A DNA stretch of 9,005 bases from Bacillota bacterium (GTDB lineage Bacteria; Bacillota_E; Sulfobacillia; Sulfobacillales; Sulfobacillaceae), in assembly GCA_021802375.1 (NCBI GenBank), contig JAKAAL010000125.1:1-9005 (forward strand), in the 5' to 3' direction. Each line of letters begins with the position of its first letter. Position 1 is the stretch's first letter. Of the stretch, positions 1 through 6,299 are shown one piece after another. A program made the position numbers and the translations under genes. The notes beneath the pieces were generated by a model that worked only from the letters and a program-made list of their open reading frames with translations, was not told where the DNA came from and ran no database searches.

Positions 1-49
1 CCCAGGATAAGGTCGATAGGTGTCGACCTGCTAGATAACAAGGAGGATC
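1..49. other. Short leader upstream of dapA, possible end of a preceding gene
   Basis: These 49 bases precede dapA. One + frame closes with TAA at 36-38 just before the dapA ribosome binding site, so an upstream co-directional gene could end here. Only about a dozen codons are visible, too few to identify a product. A weak 6-bp inverted repeat (GGTCGA at 11-16, TCGACC at 23-28) is present but has no T-tract. No promoter can be assigned in so short a stretch. Confidence 0.3.
40..46 (+). promoter_or_regulatory. dapA ribosome binding site (AAGGAGG)
   Basis: A near-perfect Shine-Dalgarno sequence lies before two tandem ATG codons at 50 and 53. The spacing is 3 nt to the first ATG and 6 nt to the second. 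The second is therefore the more likely start, and it also matches the Bacillus DapA N-terminus, which begins Met-Asn. Confidence 0.8.
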
Positions 50-52
50 ATG

Positions 53-961
53 ATGAACTGGCCGCATATTTTTACTGCGATGATTACCCCATTTGACCAA
101 AACGGTGCAGTCGACACGGATACTGCAGGAAGACTGGCCAATTCTCTGGTCAACCACGGCAGTGATGGCATTATGGTGGCTGGCACCACCGGAGAATCTC
201 CCACCCTAAGTGATGAGGAACGCCGATCCCTATTTTATGCGGTTAAGTCCCATGTACCGGACCACATTCCCGTCTGGGTGGGCACCGGAAGCAACGATAC
301 CCGGCAAGCGCTGTCGTGGACCCGCCAAGCCGAGTCGTGGGGTGCTGATGGAGTCTTAGTGGTCACTCCCTACTACAACAAACCCCCGCAATACGCCCTC
401 GTCCAACATTTTTCGGAAATTGCCAAAGCCACGCAACTTCCCGTTATGCTGTACAACGTACCGGGACGCACCGGCACCAACGTCGAGCCCGAAACCGTTC
501 TGCGCATCATCGACCAGGCCGCCAACCTTTTAGCGGTTAAAGAGGCGTCAGGCAACATTGGGCAAATCGCTCACTTACTCGATCAGGTGCCCGATCACGT
601 AAAAATTTACAGCGGAGACGACGCCCTCTTCTATCCCAGTCTCGCCCTGGGGGCTCACGGTGTGGTCAGCGTAGCTTCCCACGTCATCGCAGAGCCCTTG
701 GTGGAGATGCTGTCCGCATGGCAAACGGGCGATATTGCTCGGGCGCAGGCCCTTCATCGTACCCTGCTCCCGCTTTTCGAGGAGCTCTTTCGCCTAACCA
801 ATCCCATCCCCGTAAAATGGGCCTTAGCCCAATTGGGATGGCCGGTAGACTCTGTTCGCCTTCCCCTTGCCTTCCCTGACGACCCAAGGGTATTCGACCG
901 CCTAGGTCACCTCCTGACCCAGGCCCTGGGTCTTGACCTCAGTGCGGCCAAGGTCGGATGA
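53..961 (+). CDS. dapA: 4-hydroxy-tetrahydrodipicolinate synthase (DapA)
   Basis: DapA condenses pyruvate with aspartate-4-semialdehyde in the cytoplasm, the first committed step to diaminopimelate and lysine. The whole chain resembles Bacillus DapA, a TIM-barrel class I aldolase. Counting from the first ATG at 50, GTTGES is at 45-50 (Thr46/Thr47 contact the substrate carboxylate), TPYYNKP at 106-112, YNVPGRT at 135-141 (Tyr135 relay, Arg140) and AVKEASG at 162-168, with Lys164 the Schiff-base lysine. All catalytic residues are present. The length of 302 aa is slightly above the usual ~290 because of a short C-terminal tail. That tail is antisense to the end of cimA, with 60 bp overlapping. 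The start at 53 is preferred on ribosome-binding-site spacing; an ATG at 50 is also in frame. Partner genes such as asd or dapG may lie upstream but are not visible. Confidence 0.96.
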   Translation: MNWPHIFTAMITPFDQNGAVDTDTAGRLANSLVNHGSDGIMVAGTTGESPTLSDEERRSLFYAVKSHVPDHIPVWVGTGSNDTRQALSWTRQAESWGADGVLVVTPYYNKPPQYALVQHFSEIAKATQLPVMLYNVPGRTGTNVEPETVLRIIDQAANLLAVKEASGNIGQIAHLLDQVPDHVKIYSGDDALFYPSLALGAHGVVSVASHVIAEPLVEMLSAWQTGDIARAQALHRTLLPLFEELFRLTNPIPVKWALAQLGWPVDSVRLPLAFPDDPRVFDRLGHLLTQALGLDLSAAKVG

Positions 962-2509
962 GCGCAAGCTGCCATCACGCCATAAGGCGTAGTCAACGGC
1001 ATCCAGGAGAGCACGCCACGACGCTTCGAGAATATTTGGGGAGACGCCAACGGTAGTCACCGGTTCGCCGTGAAATTCTGAGCGAACATGGACGCGGACC
1101 GTGGCTGCCGTCGCCTCATTGGCATCTAAGACGCGGACCTTGTAGTCCGTTAGGCGCAAATCAGCAATCACTGGATAAAAGCGCGTCAAGGCCTTTCTCA
1201 AGGCATTGTCAAGAGCATTCACAGGACCATCGCCGTCCCCTACCTCCAACACGGTCTCTTCGTTGACGGTCAAGCGCACGGTGGCCTCCGTCACCGGGAC
1301 TTGGTCTCTAGCTACCGACACGTGAAAGCGATCCACCTGATAGTAGTTGCCCACATTGCCTAAGGCACGCTGAACCATCAACGCCACCGAAGATTCCGCG
1401 GCCTCAAACTGATAGCCCTGTGCTTCAAGACGCTTGACATCCTCCATGAGACTTGCCAGAGCCTTAGGATCCAACTCCAGACCATCGAATTGATAGAGTA
1501 AATTGGACCGACCGGCCAGCTCCGAGACCAGCACTCGGCGCTTTTGTCCGACCAGATGGGGTTCCACATGTTCATAGGCTTGGGGGTGCTTACGCACGGC
1601 TCCCACATGTACGCCTGCCTTGTGCGTAAAGGCATTTTCGCCCACGTAAGGCGCTCCCCCATCTATGGCCAGGTTGGCAATATCCGCCACCGTGCGCGCG
1701 AGTCGGGTCAATCCCTCCAGCTCCGCCATGGGTGTAACCTGATACCCCATCTTCAAGACTAAATTGGGAATGATGGTGCATAGATTAGCGTTCCCGCAAC
1801 GCTCACCATAACCGTTGATCGTCCCTTGCACCATTTCCGCGCCAGATTCCACCGCCGCTAAAGAATTTGCTACGCCCAGTCCGGAGTCATCGTGAGCATG
1901 AATACCGATCGAAGACGCCACCACGCTCTTGGCCTTACCCACCATTTCACTCACCCATGCGGGCAGACTACCCCCGTTGGTGTCGCACAACACGATCCAG
2001 GAAGCGCCACCCTGCTCGGCCCGTGCCAATACTTCCATGGCGTACTCTTGATTGGCCGAGCATCCGTCAAAGAAATGTTCGGCGTCAAAAACCACTTCCA
2101 TACCTTGGCTGACCAGATAGCGGACCGAGGCTTCCACCATCCGCAAATTATCCTCTGCGTCCACTCCCAATATCTTTTCCGCGTGAAACAAAGAGGCTTT
2201 GCCAAAAATCGTAGCAACGCCCGTACCCGCCTCGACTAATGACCGCAAATGCCCATCGTCTGATGGATGAATGGCCTTTCGGACCGTGCTGCCAAAGGCG
2301 ACAATTTTACTGGACCTAGATTTTCGACGCATCTGCTCGAAGAACTGCGCGTCCTTGGGATTGGATCCGGGGTAGCCGCCTTCGATGTAATCCATGCCAA
2401 ACTCCTCTAACAACGCAGCAATCTGGAGTTTGTCATCCAGCGACAAACTAATGCCCGCCCTTTGGGTCCCATCACGCAACGTCGTGTCATAGAGTACTAT
2501 GGATTTCAT
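902..2509 (-). CDS. cimA: (R)-citramalate synthase (CimA)
   Basis: This 535-aa protein belongs to the HMG-CoA-lyase-like/LeuA family. CimA condenses pyruvate and acetyl-CoA to (R)-citramalate, opening the threonine-independent route to 2-oxobutyrate and isoleucine. The TIM-barrel domain starts with YDTTLRDGTQ (7-16), holding the catalytic Arg12 and metal ligand Asp13. The other metal-site motifs are HAHDD (204-208) and NGYGERCGNAN (232-242). A LeuA-type regulatory domain occupies roughly 390-510, where family members bind the feedback inhibitor. Length and the GGYPGSNPKD stretch (44-53) favour CimA over 2-isopropylmalate or homocitrate synthase, which is a family-level judgement. GAGGG lies 6 nt before the ATG. 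The last ~19 residues are a tail beyond the regulatory domain and overlap dapA antisense. Confidence 0.93.
   Translation of the reverse strand: MKSIVLYDTTLRDGTQRAGISLSLDDKLQIAALLEEFGMDYIEGGYPGSNPKDAQFFEQMRRKSRSSKIVAFGSTVRKAIHPSDDGHLRSLVEAGTGVATIFGKASLFHAEKILGVDAEDNLRMVEASVRYLVSQGMEVVFDAEHFFDGCSANQEYAMEVLARAEQGGASWIVLCDTNGGSLPAWVSEMVGKAKSVVASSIGIHAHDDSGLGVANSLAAVESGAEMVQGTINGYGERCGNANLCTIIPNLVLKMGYQVTPMAELEGLTRLARTVADIANLAIDGGAPYVGENAFTHKAGVHVGAVRKHPQAYEHVEPHLVGQKRRVLVSELAGRSNLLYQFDGLELDPKALASLMEDVKRLEAQGYQFEAAESSVALMVQRALGNVGNYYQVDRFHVSVARDQVPVTEATVRLTVNEETVLEVGDGDGPVNALDNALRKALTRFYPVIADLRLTDYKVRVLDANEATAATVRVHVRSEFHGEPVTTVGVSPNILEASWRALLDAVDYALWRDGSLRSSDLGRTEVKTQGLGQEVT
904..939. repeat. Nested inverted repeat inside the dapA/cimA overlap
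   Basis: An inner perfect 7-bp dyad (GACCCAG 916-922, CTGGGTC 926-932, 3-nt loop) sits inside an outer 6-bp dyad (AGGTCA 904-909, TGACCT 934-939). The outer and inner arms are separated by CCTCCT on one side and a single T on the other. The whole element lies in the coding ends of both genes. It could fold in either transcript and help end transcription in both directions, but no T-run follows on either strand, so it is not a classical intrinsic terminator. Confidence 0.6.
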
Positions 2510-2559
2510 CGCATTCCCTCATCTCGTAATCAGTCAATAGGCATCCGTTTGATAGTACC

Positions 2560-2588
2560 AGTGTAGCGACAAGCGCTCCGCAAGGCAA
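2560..2588 (-). promoter_or_regulatory. Putative sigma-A promoter of cimA
   Basis: On the minus strand, TTGCCT (2588-2583) and TACACT (2565-2560) are separated by exactly 17 bp. This predicts a start near 2553 and a leader of about 44 nt to the cimA ATG. There is no room for a T-box-type leader and none is seen. Confidence 0.45.
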
Positions 2589-2593
2589 CGGCC

Positions 2594-2622
2594 TTGATCT
2601 GCGCTCGAAGAAGCGATAGTTT
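2594..2622 (+). promoter_or_regulatory. Weak putative promoter of hemQ
   Basis: TTGATC (2594-2599) is followed after 17 bp by TAGTTT (2617-2622). The match is modest. It is the best-spaced candidate I see upstream of hemQ and would give a leader of about 100 nt. It lies back to back with the candidate cimA promoter, so the two could share a regulator. Confidence 0.25.
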
Positions 2623-2728
2623 AAAGACGTTTCCGATACATTGCCTGGTATCCGTCGAAGCAGATGGCGACGGAGAAGTGTCGATCCGGGCGAACGGCTG
2701 AAAGAGAGAAAAATAAAGAGAGGTCCCT

Positions 2729-3475
2729 ATGCCAGAGCCGATCCAAACCCTTGAGGGCTGGTATGCCCTGCACGATTTTCGACGCATTGATTGGGCATCC
2801 TGGGCCAAGCTTTCCCCGGAGCAACAAGATCTTCGCGTGCGAGCGCTCGCTCAGTGGGCGCAAGAGTGGTCGACCAAAGATCAGCAGCGCCAGGCTAGCT
2901 TTGGCGCGTTTCAAGTCATCGGGCATAAAGCCGATTTACTTTGGCTCTATTTCTGCTCGAGCTTGGACGAGTTAGCACAGGCCCAATCGGTGTTTCGCGA
3001 CTCCTTATGGGCCGGCCTTATGAACCCCGCTTGGTCGTATCTTTCGGTGGTCGAATTGAGTCAGTACATGGCCAAGGGAGAACACACGGATTCGCCCTAT
3101 TTGCAAACAAGACTTAAACCTAGCGTCCCCAACTGGCCCTACCTGTCGTTCTATCCCATGTCTAAGCGCCGCCAGGGCCAGGATAACTGGTATATGTTGA
3201 GCCAAGAGCAACGCCGGGAGTTCATGAAAGCCCATGGGATGATTGGCCACCACCACCGGAGTCAAGTGACGCAGATCATCACGGGATCCCAGGGTCTAGA
3301 CGACTGGGAATGGGGCGTAACCTTGTTCGCTCAGGATCCGGTAGCTTTCAAAAAGATTGTCTATGAAATGCGCTTTGATGAATCGACCGCTCGCTTCGGA
3401 GAATTTGGCCCCTTTTACACGGCGATTCGCCTGCAGCCGGAAGCGTTCAAAGCCTGGTTCAATCAAACCCCCTAA
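2729..3475 (+). CDS. hemQ: Coproheme decarboxylase (HemQ/ChdC, chlorite-dismutase family)
   Basis: HemQ oxidatively decarboxylates two propionates of coproheme to give heme b, the last step of the coproporphyrin-dependent pathway in Gram-positive bacteria. The 248-aa protein aligns over its full length with Bacillus and Listeria HemQ as I recall them. The opening is GWYALHDFRRIDW (10-22). The FYPMSKRR block (141-148) has Tyr142 at the position of the catalytic radical tyrosine (Listeria Tyr147) and Lys146 nearby. His169 in AHGMIG corresponds to the proximal heme ligand (Listeria His174), Arg128 to Arg133 and Gln182 to Gln187. The C-terminal YEMRFDESTARFGEFG (212-227) is also typical. An unusual GHHHR (173-177) replaces the GR that follows the ligand His in those relatives. 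A GAGG-containing site lies about 5 nt before the ATG. Other heme genes are not adjacent. Confidence 0.95.
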   Translation: MPEPIQTLEGWYALHDFRRIDWASWAKLSPEQQDLRVRALAQWAQEWSTKDQQRQASFGAFQVIGHKADLLWLYFCSSLDELAQAQSVFRDSLWAGLMNPAWSYLSVVELSQYMAKGEHTDSPYLQTRLKPSVPNWPYLSFYPMSKRRQGQDNWYMLSQEQRREFMKAHGMIGHHHRSQVTQIITGSQGLDDWEWGVTLFAQDPVAFKKIVYEMRFDESTARFGEFGPFYTAIRLQPEAFKAWFNQTP

Positions 3476-3569
3476 GGCGCTAAGCATTCGGCCTGGGCTT
3501 GAGACACTCTTGCCTTGACCTGTGTTCGACTATCATGAAAGACACATAACCCTGTCGGACGCACAAACG

Positions 3570-3604
3570 ACGCGGTCGTGGCGTTGATTTGGCCACGACC
3601 GCGT
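3570..3604. terminator. Bidirectional hairpin between hemQ and the ligase-like gene
   Basis: A perfect 13-bp stem (3570-3582 with 3592-3604) encloses a 9-nt loop between two convergent genes. It lies 95 nt past the hemQ stop and 25 nt past the stop of the minus-strand gene. T-tracts are poor: TTCTAAAA follows on the plus strand and GTTTGTG on the minus strand. Stem strength and position support a shared terminator. The rest of the 3476-3628 gap shows no gene. Confidence 0.7.
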
Positions 3605-3628
3605 TCTAAAACCTCGATGGCAAAGAAA

Positions 3629-5245
3629 CTACGTGCCAGCGCCCCTGCTCCGAGCCAAGACGGTGGTAATGAGCGCCATTGCCAAGAGGAAAGGTACCAC
3701 CACCCCATGGTCGATGAGCAAATCAATGAAGTTCTGCATGATAAAGGCCACCACCGTGCCGAACGATCCGAGCGCGGCGGCATACCAGAAATCGTCCATC
3801 TGCGCGACACTCGCGCGCACAGCTCGGATACCAGAAAGCACCCACCGCCATTCTAGCCAAATGGCCGCCACGAAACCCCCTACACCCAAGTCGGCAGCCC
3901 ACTCCAGGTACAGATCATGCGCCATGGGAGGAATCCCCCCGACCAAGTTTTTAGGCCGGTGGGCTTGAATATACAAATGAAAATTACCGAGTCCCACACC
4001 CAAAAGCGGATGCTTCAAAAAAGCATGCCAAGCACTTCCCCAAATAAGAAACCGTTGTTGCACATCGTAGTACTTGTGAGGATGAAAAATAGCGCCAATC
4101 AGCGACGTAAGTTTACTCAATGGATTTGCGTGGGCAAACACGGTAAATTTGGCATGGTGATGCTTTTTGGCCACTTTCACCACCGCGTGCGTCACGCCAT
4201 GATGCAACTGCGCTGCCGACGAAGCCACGTGGTGTTTAGCACCACCGCCGATAAGATGGTGGTAAACGGGCTTGAGGTCGACCTTGCCCACTACGTCAGC
4301 CACCACGAATAAAGCGATCGGGATAAGCACGGCATACTCGATGAACCGAACGAGCACACTCTTCCCTTTGGTGAGATAGGCCAAGACCCCCATAAAAAAG
4401 ACGGCCGTCACGTCCGACGCCCAGGCGCCTCGAGAGTAGGAGGTAATCACGCCTAAGCCGACCAAGACCAAAATGACGGTCAGCCAGCGACGCGGCAAGG
4501 TCTTGGGCCCCAGAACGATGAACGCCGCCAGTAGCGGGAAGATATCCGCGTCAAACCCACCGAACGGATTCGGTTGACCAAAGATCGAGCTCGCGCGCAC
4601 GTGAAAAACGGCGATTTGATTGGAGATCGGACCAGCTCCCACCAAAAATTGGCCAATGCCGATTAGCGACACGATGCCGGCCACGGCGAACAGGGCGTAA
4701 AAGTATAATTTCCACGCACTTTCACTTTGGCCACTAAAGCGGGCAATACCGATGACAACAACAAAGAATTCAATGTACTCCAAGATTTTGATGACCGTGC
4801 CGCTGTGGCTTAAGGCTACGCCCAACGACAAAACCGAAATTCCAAGAAGCAGGACCAACGCCCAACGATACTCCTTGGGGAAAAATGTCTGCCACAGTCG
4901 CCCACGGAATTCTCCCGCTTGGTGCGTCTCAGTTTGTTGTCGGATCGTCCACACGACCATCGCTAGCAGCAAAATGGCCATCGCGTCCGATACCGCCAGC
5001 TTGTGCGCGTGAACGATAATCTCCAGAGGAAAGGGGGCCATCACGATATACGCCGCTAAACCGGCGGGAATCGAACGATAGGCCAACCAAGCAAACCCCA
5101 CTATCAACAAGAGCGCCCCCAGCAGTGAACTGACCATAACCGCAGCTGCTCCTACGGCCATGAGCACTACCGGGTAGAGCAGTTGATTGGACCACTCCAC
5201 TTGTCCCATTGGCTCTGGCATTGGCCTTTTGAGCGCCTCATTCAT
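3629..5245 (-). CDS. O-antigen ligase / Wzy-type polysaccharide polymerase family membrane protein
   Basis: This 538-aa protein has about eleven or twelve hydrophobic segments and looks like the O-antigen ligase/polymerase superfamily (Wzy_C type). In Gram-positives such proteins join or polymerise lipid-linked glycans on the outer membrane face; the substrate here is unknown. Family-like motifs are SIFGQPNPFGG (220-230), TSYSRGAW (268-275), the HPLLGVGLGNF block (412-422) and AHDLYLEW (442-449), where Asp replaces the Asn often found after the His. The large outer loop (about 321-395) is strikingly His-rich, with 13 His in residues 329-390. An upstream in-frame ATG at 5299 exists, but AAAGGAG at 5255-5261, 9 nt before the ATG at 5245, decides for the shorter form. 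No glycosyltransferase or flippase genes are adjacent, so its pathway is not shown. Confidence 0.8.
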   Translation of the reverse strand: MNEALKRPMPEPMGQVEWSNQLLYPVVLMAVGAAAVMVSSLLGALLLIVGFAWLAYRSIPAGLAAYIVMAPFPLEIIVHAHKLAVSDAMAILLLAMVVWTIRQQTETHQAGEFRGRLWQTFFPKEYRWALVLLLGISVLSLGVALSHSGTVIKILEYIEFFVVVIGIARFSGQSESAWKLYFYALFAVAGIVSLIGIGQFLVGAGPISNQIAVFHVRASSIFGQPNPFGGFDADIFPLLAAFIVLGPKTLPRRWLTVILVLVGLGVITSYSRGAWASDVTAVFFMGVLAYLTKGKSVLVRFIEYAVLIPIALFVVADVVGKVDLKPVYHHLIGGGAKHHVASSAAQLHHGVTHAVVKVAKKHHHAKFTVFAHANPLSKLTSLIGAIFHPHKYYDVQQRFLIWGSAWHAFLKHPLLGVGLGNFHLYIQAHRPKNLVGGIPPMAHDLYLEWAADLGVGGFVAAIWLEWRWVLSGIRAVRASVAQMDDFWYAAALGSFGTVVAFIMQNFIDLLIDHGVVVPFLLAMALITTVLARSRGAGT

Positions 5246-5254
5246 TCGCCTTTT

Positions 5255-5261
5255 CTCCTTT
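5255..5261 (-). promoter_or_regulatory. Ribosome binding site setting the start of the ligase-like gene
   Basis: AAAGGAG on the minus strand lies 9 nt upstream of the ATG at 5245. The longer reading from 5299 would place this site inside the coding region, and the added 18 residues (Lys/Arg-rich, no membrane segment) lack support. Confidence 0.7.
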
Positions 5262-5327
5262 CTGCACATCCGCATCAGAGTCTGACCCAAATCTTGCAAT
5301 CGAAAATCAATGCCTTTGGCGACTTTG

Positions 5328-5333
5328 ATTATA
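5328..5333 (-). promoter_or_regulatory. Consensus -10 box (TATAAT) for the ligase-like gene
   Basis: A perfect TATAAT reads on the minus strand, about 83 nt upstream of the preferred start. The -35 region is weak: the best match, TCGACA, lies 20 bp away, which is too far for a standard promoter. The leader would be about 75 nt. Confidence 0.4.
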
Positions 5334-5403
5334 ACCGATACCTTTGCTCTTCGTGTCGATAGTATTTGGAAGATTGGTTTTTCCTAGGGACTGCTGCCCG
5401 AAC

Positions 5404-5432
5404 TTGTCACTATTGGATGCCCTCGCTAAGAT
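5404..5432 (+). promoter_or_regulatory. Putative sigma-A promoter of cysQ
   Basis: TTGTCA (5404-5409) and TAAGAT (5427-5432) are separated by 17 bp. The predicted start near 5439 gives a leader of only about 17 nt, with the ribosome binding site AAGGGGG (5441-5447) almost at its 5' end. Confidence 0.5.
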
Positions 5433-5455
5433 AGAGCAGAAAGGGGGCTTGTCCG

Positions 5456-6259
5456 GTGACCATTAAGGATCTCCCTCGGCTGCCTATTGATTTGCCGCTG
5501 GCCACCATCCTCACGGTGGTGGAAGAGGCACGAGAAGCCATTTTGCACATATATCGCGGCACGACCATGGCGGTGGAGTATAAACAGGATAACAGTCCGC
5601 TCACCTTGGCGGATCGTCATTCCCATGCCATCCTGAGCGAGGGGTTACTACGCATGGCACCGCGCGTGCCCATTTTGTCGGAAGAAGGCCAAACTTCGGC
5701 CTGGGAGGTTCGAAGGCAGTGGCCTTATTTTTGGCTGATCGATCCCCTTGACGGCACACGAGATTTTGTCGACCGTACGGATGAGTTTACCATCAACGTT
5801 GCCTTGATCCATCAGAACCGAGCCATCGTCGGCTTTCTGGACGTTCCCATGCGGGCTACAACCTATCTGGGCATCGAAGGCCAGGGAGCGTATCGGATTG
5901 GACCTCAAAGGCAGGTGACCTCCATCGCCGCTGCCCAGCGCTCGCCAAGTCAGCCACTACGCTGCGCGGTGAGCCGATCGCATGGAACCCAGGAGGCGTC
6001 ATGGATGACCTCCCAGGGTCTTTCTGTCTCTCAATGGATCCAAGCGGGAAGTGCCTTGAAATTCGCGTTAGTCGCTGAAGGCACGGCGGATATTTACCCT
6101 CGCCTTGGGCCCACCATGGAATGGGACACCGCGGCAGGCCATTGCTTGGTCGAGGCAGCGGGAGGTAGCGTGCAGCAACTGGACGACCACCGAGAACTAC
6201 ACTATAACCGCGAGAACCTGACCAATCCCGCGTTCGTCGCCCGTGGCGGTGTGATTTAA
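5456..6259 (+). CDS. cysQ: 3'(2'),5'-bisphosphate nucleotidase (CysQ, inositol monophosphatase family)
   Basis: CysQ hydrolyses 3'-phosphoadenosine 5'-phosphate (PAP), the by-product of PAPS use, to AMP and phosphate; it protects cells from PAP and helps recycle sulfate-assimilation intermediates. The 267-aa protein shows the Mg-dependent, Li-sensitive phosphatase signature: LSEE (74-77), DPLDGTRDF (96-104) with metal ligands Asp96 and Asp99, and EWDTAAGH (222-229) with Asp224. KQDNSPLTLAD (43-53) and SSLKF/LVAEG-like segments (SALKFALVAEG 199-209, YPRLGPT 214-220) are typical of CysQ rather than plain inositol monophosphatase. The start is GTG, 8 nt after AAGGGGG; no earlier start fits the promoter. 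Substrate choice within the family (PAP, inositol phosphate, fructose bisphosphate) is inferred from similarity. It is transcribed alone and ends directly in a strong hairpin. Confidence 0.88.
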   Translation: MTIKDLPRLPIDLPLATILTVVEEAREAILHIYRGTTMAVEYKQDNSPLTLADRHSHAILSEGLLRMAPRVPILSEEGQTSAWEVRRQWPYFWLIDPLDGTRDFVDRTDEFTINVALIHQNRAIVGFLDVPMRATTYLGIEGQGAYRIGPQRQVTSIAAAQRSPSQPLRCAVSRSHGTQEASWMTSQGLSVSQWIQAGSALKFALVAEGTADIYPRLGPTMEWDTAAGHCLVEAAGGSVQQLDDHRELHYNRENLTNPAFVARGGVI

Positions 6260-6296
6260 CGTAAAGGCCCGTCAATCACCGTGACGGGCCTTTACG
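6260..6296. terminator. Bidirectional terminator between cysQ and the isomerase-like gene
   Basis: A perfect 15-bp stem (6260-6274 with 6282-6296) and 7-nt loop fill the whole 40-nt gap between two convergent genes. It begins one base after the cysQ TAA and ends 3 nt before the stop of the minus-strand gene. Each 3' arm carries GGGCCTTTAC, so the T-stretch is short and inside the stem, as in a terminator that works both ways. Confidence 0.85.
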
Positions 6297-6299
6297 AAA

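Noticed and set aside
2319..2787. A 14-bp direct repeat, GATTTTCGACGCAT, at 2319-2332 (in cimA) and 2774-2787 (in hemQ)
   Set aside because: Both copies lie inside well-conserved coding sequence and encode different peptides on opposite strands. One repeat of this length in 9 kb is close to what chance allows, and I see no further copies.
3510..3604. Possible small RNA between hemQ and the ligase-like gene: TTGCCT, 15 bp, TATCAT (3531-3536), then the hairpin at 3570-3604
   Set aside because: The 15-bp promoter spacing is too short and the hairpin lacks a good T-run on this strand. The hairpin is better explained as a shared terminator.
3472..3628. Open minus-strand frame running past the end of the ligase-like gene, suggesting a frameshifted longer C-terminus
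   Set aside because: The gene ends naturally a few basic residues after its last membrane segment. The alternative frame has no hydrophobic or recognisable content and runs through the terminator hairpin.
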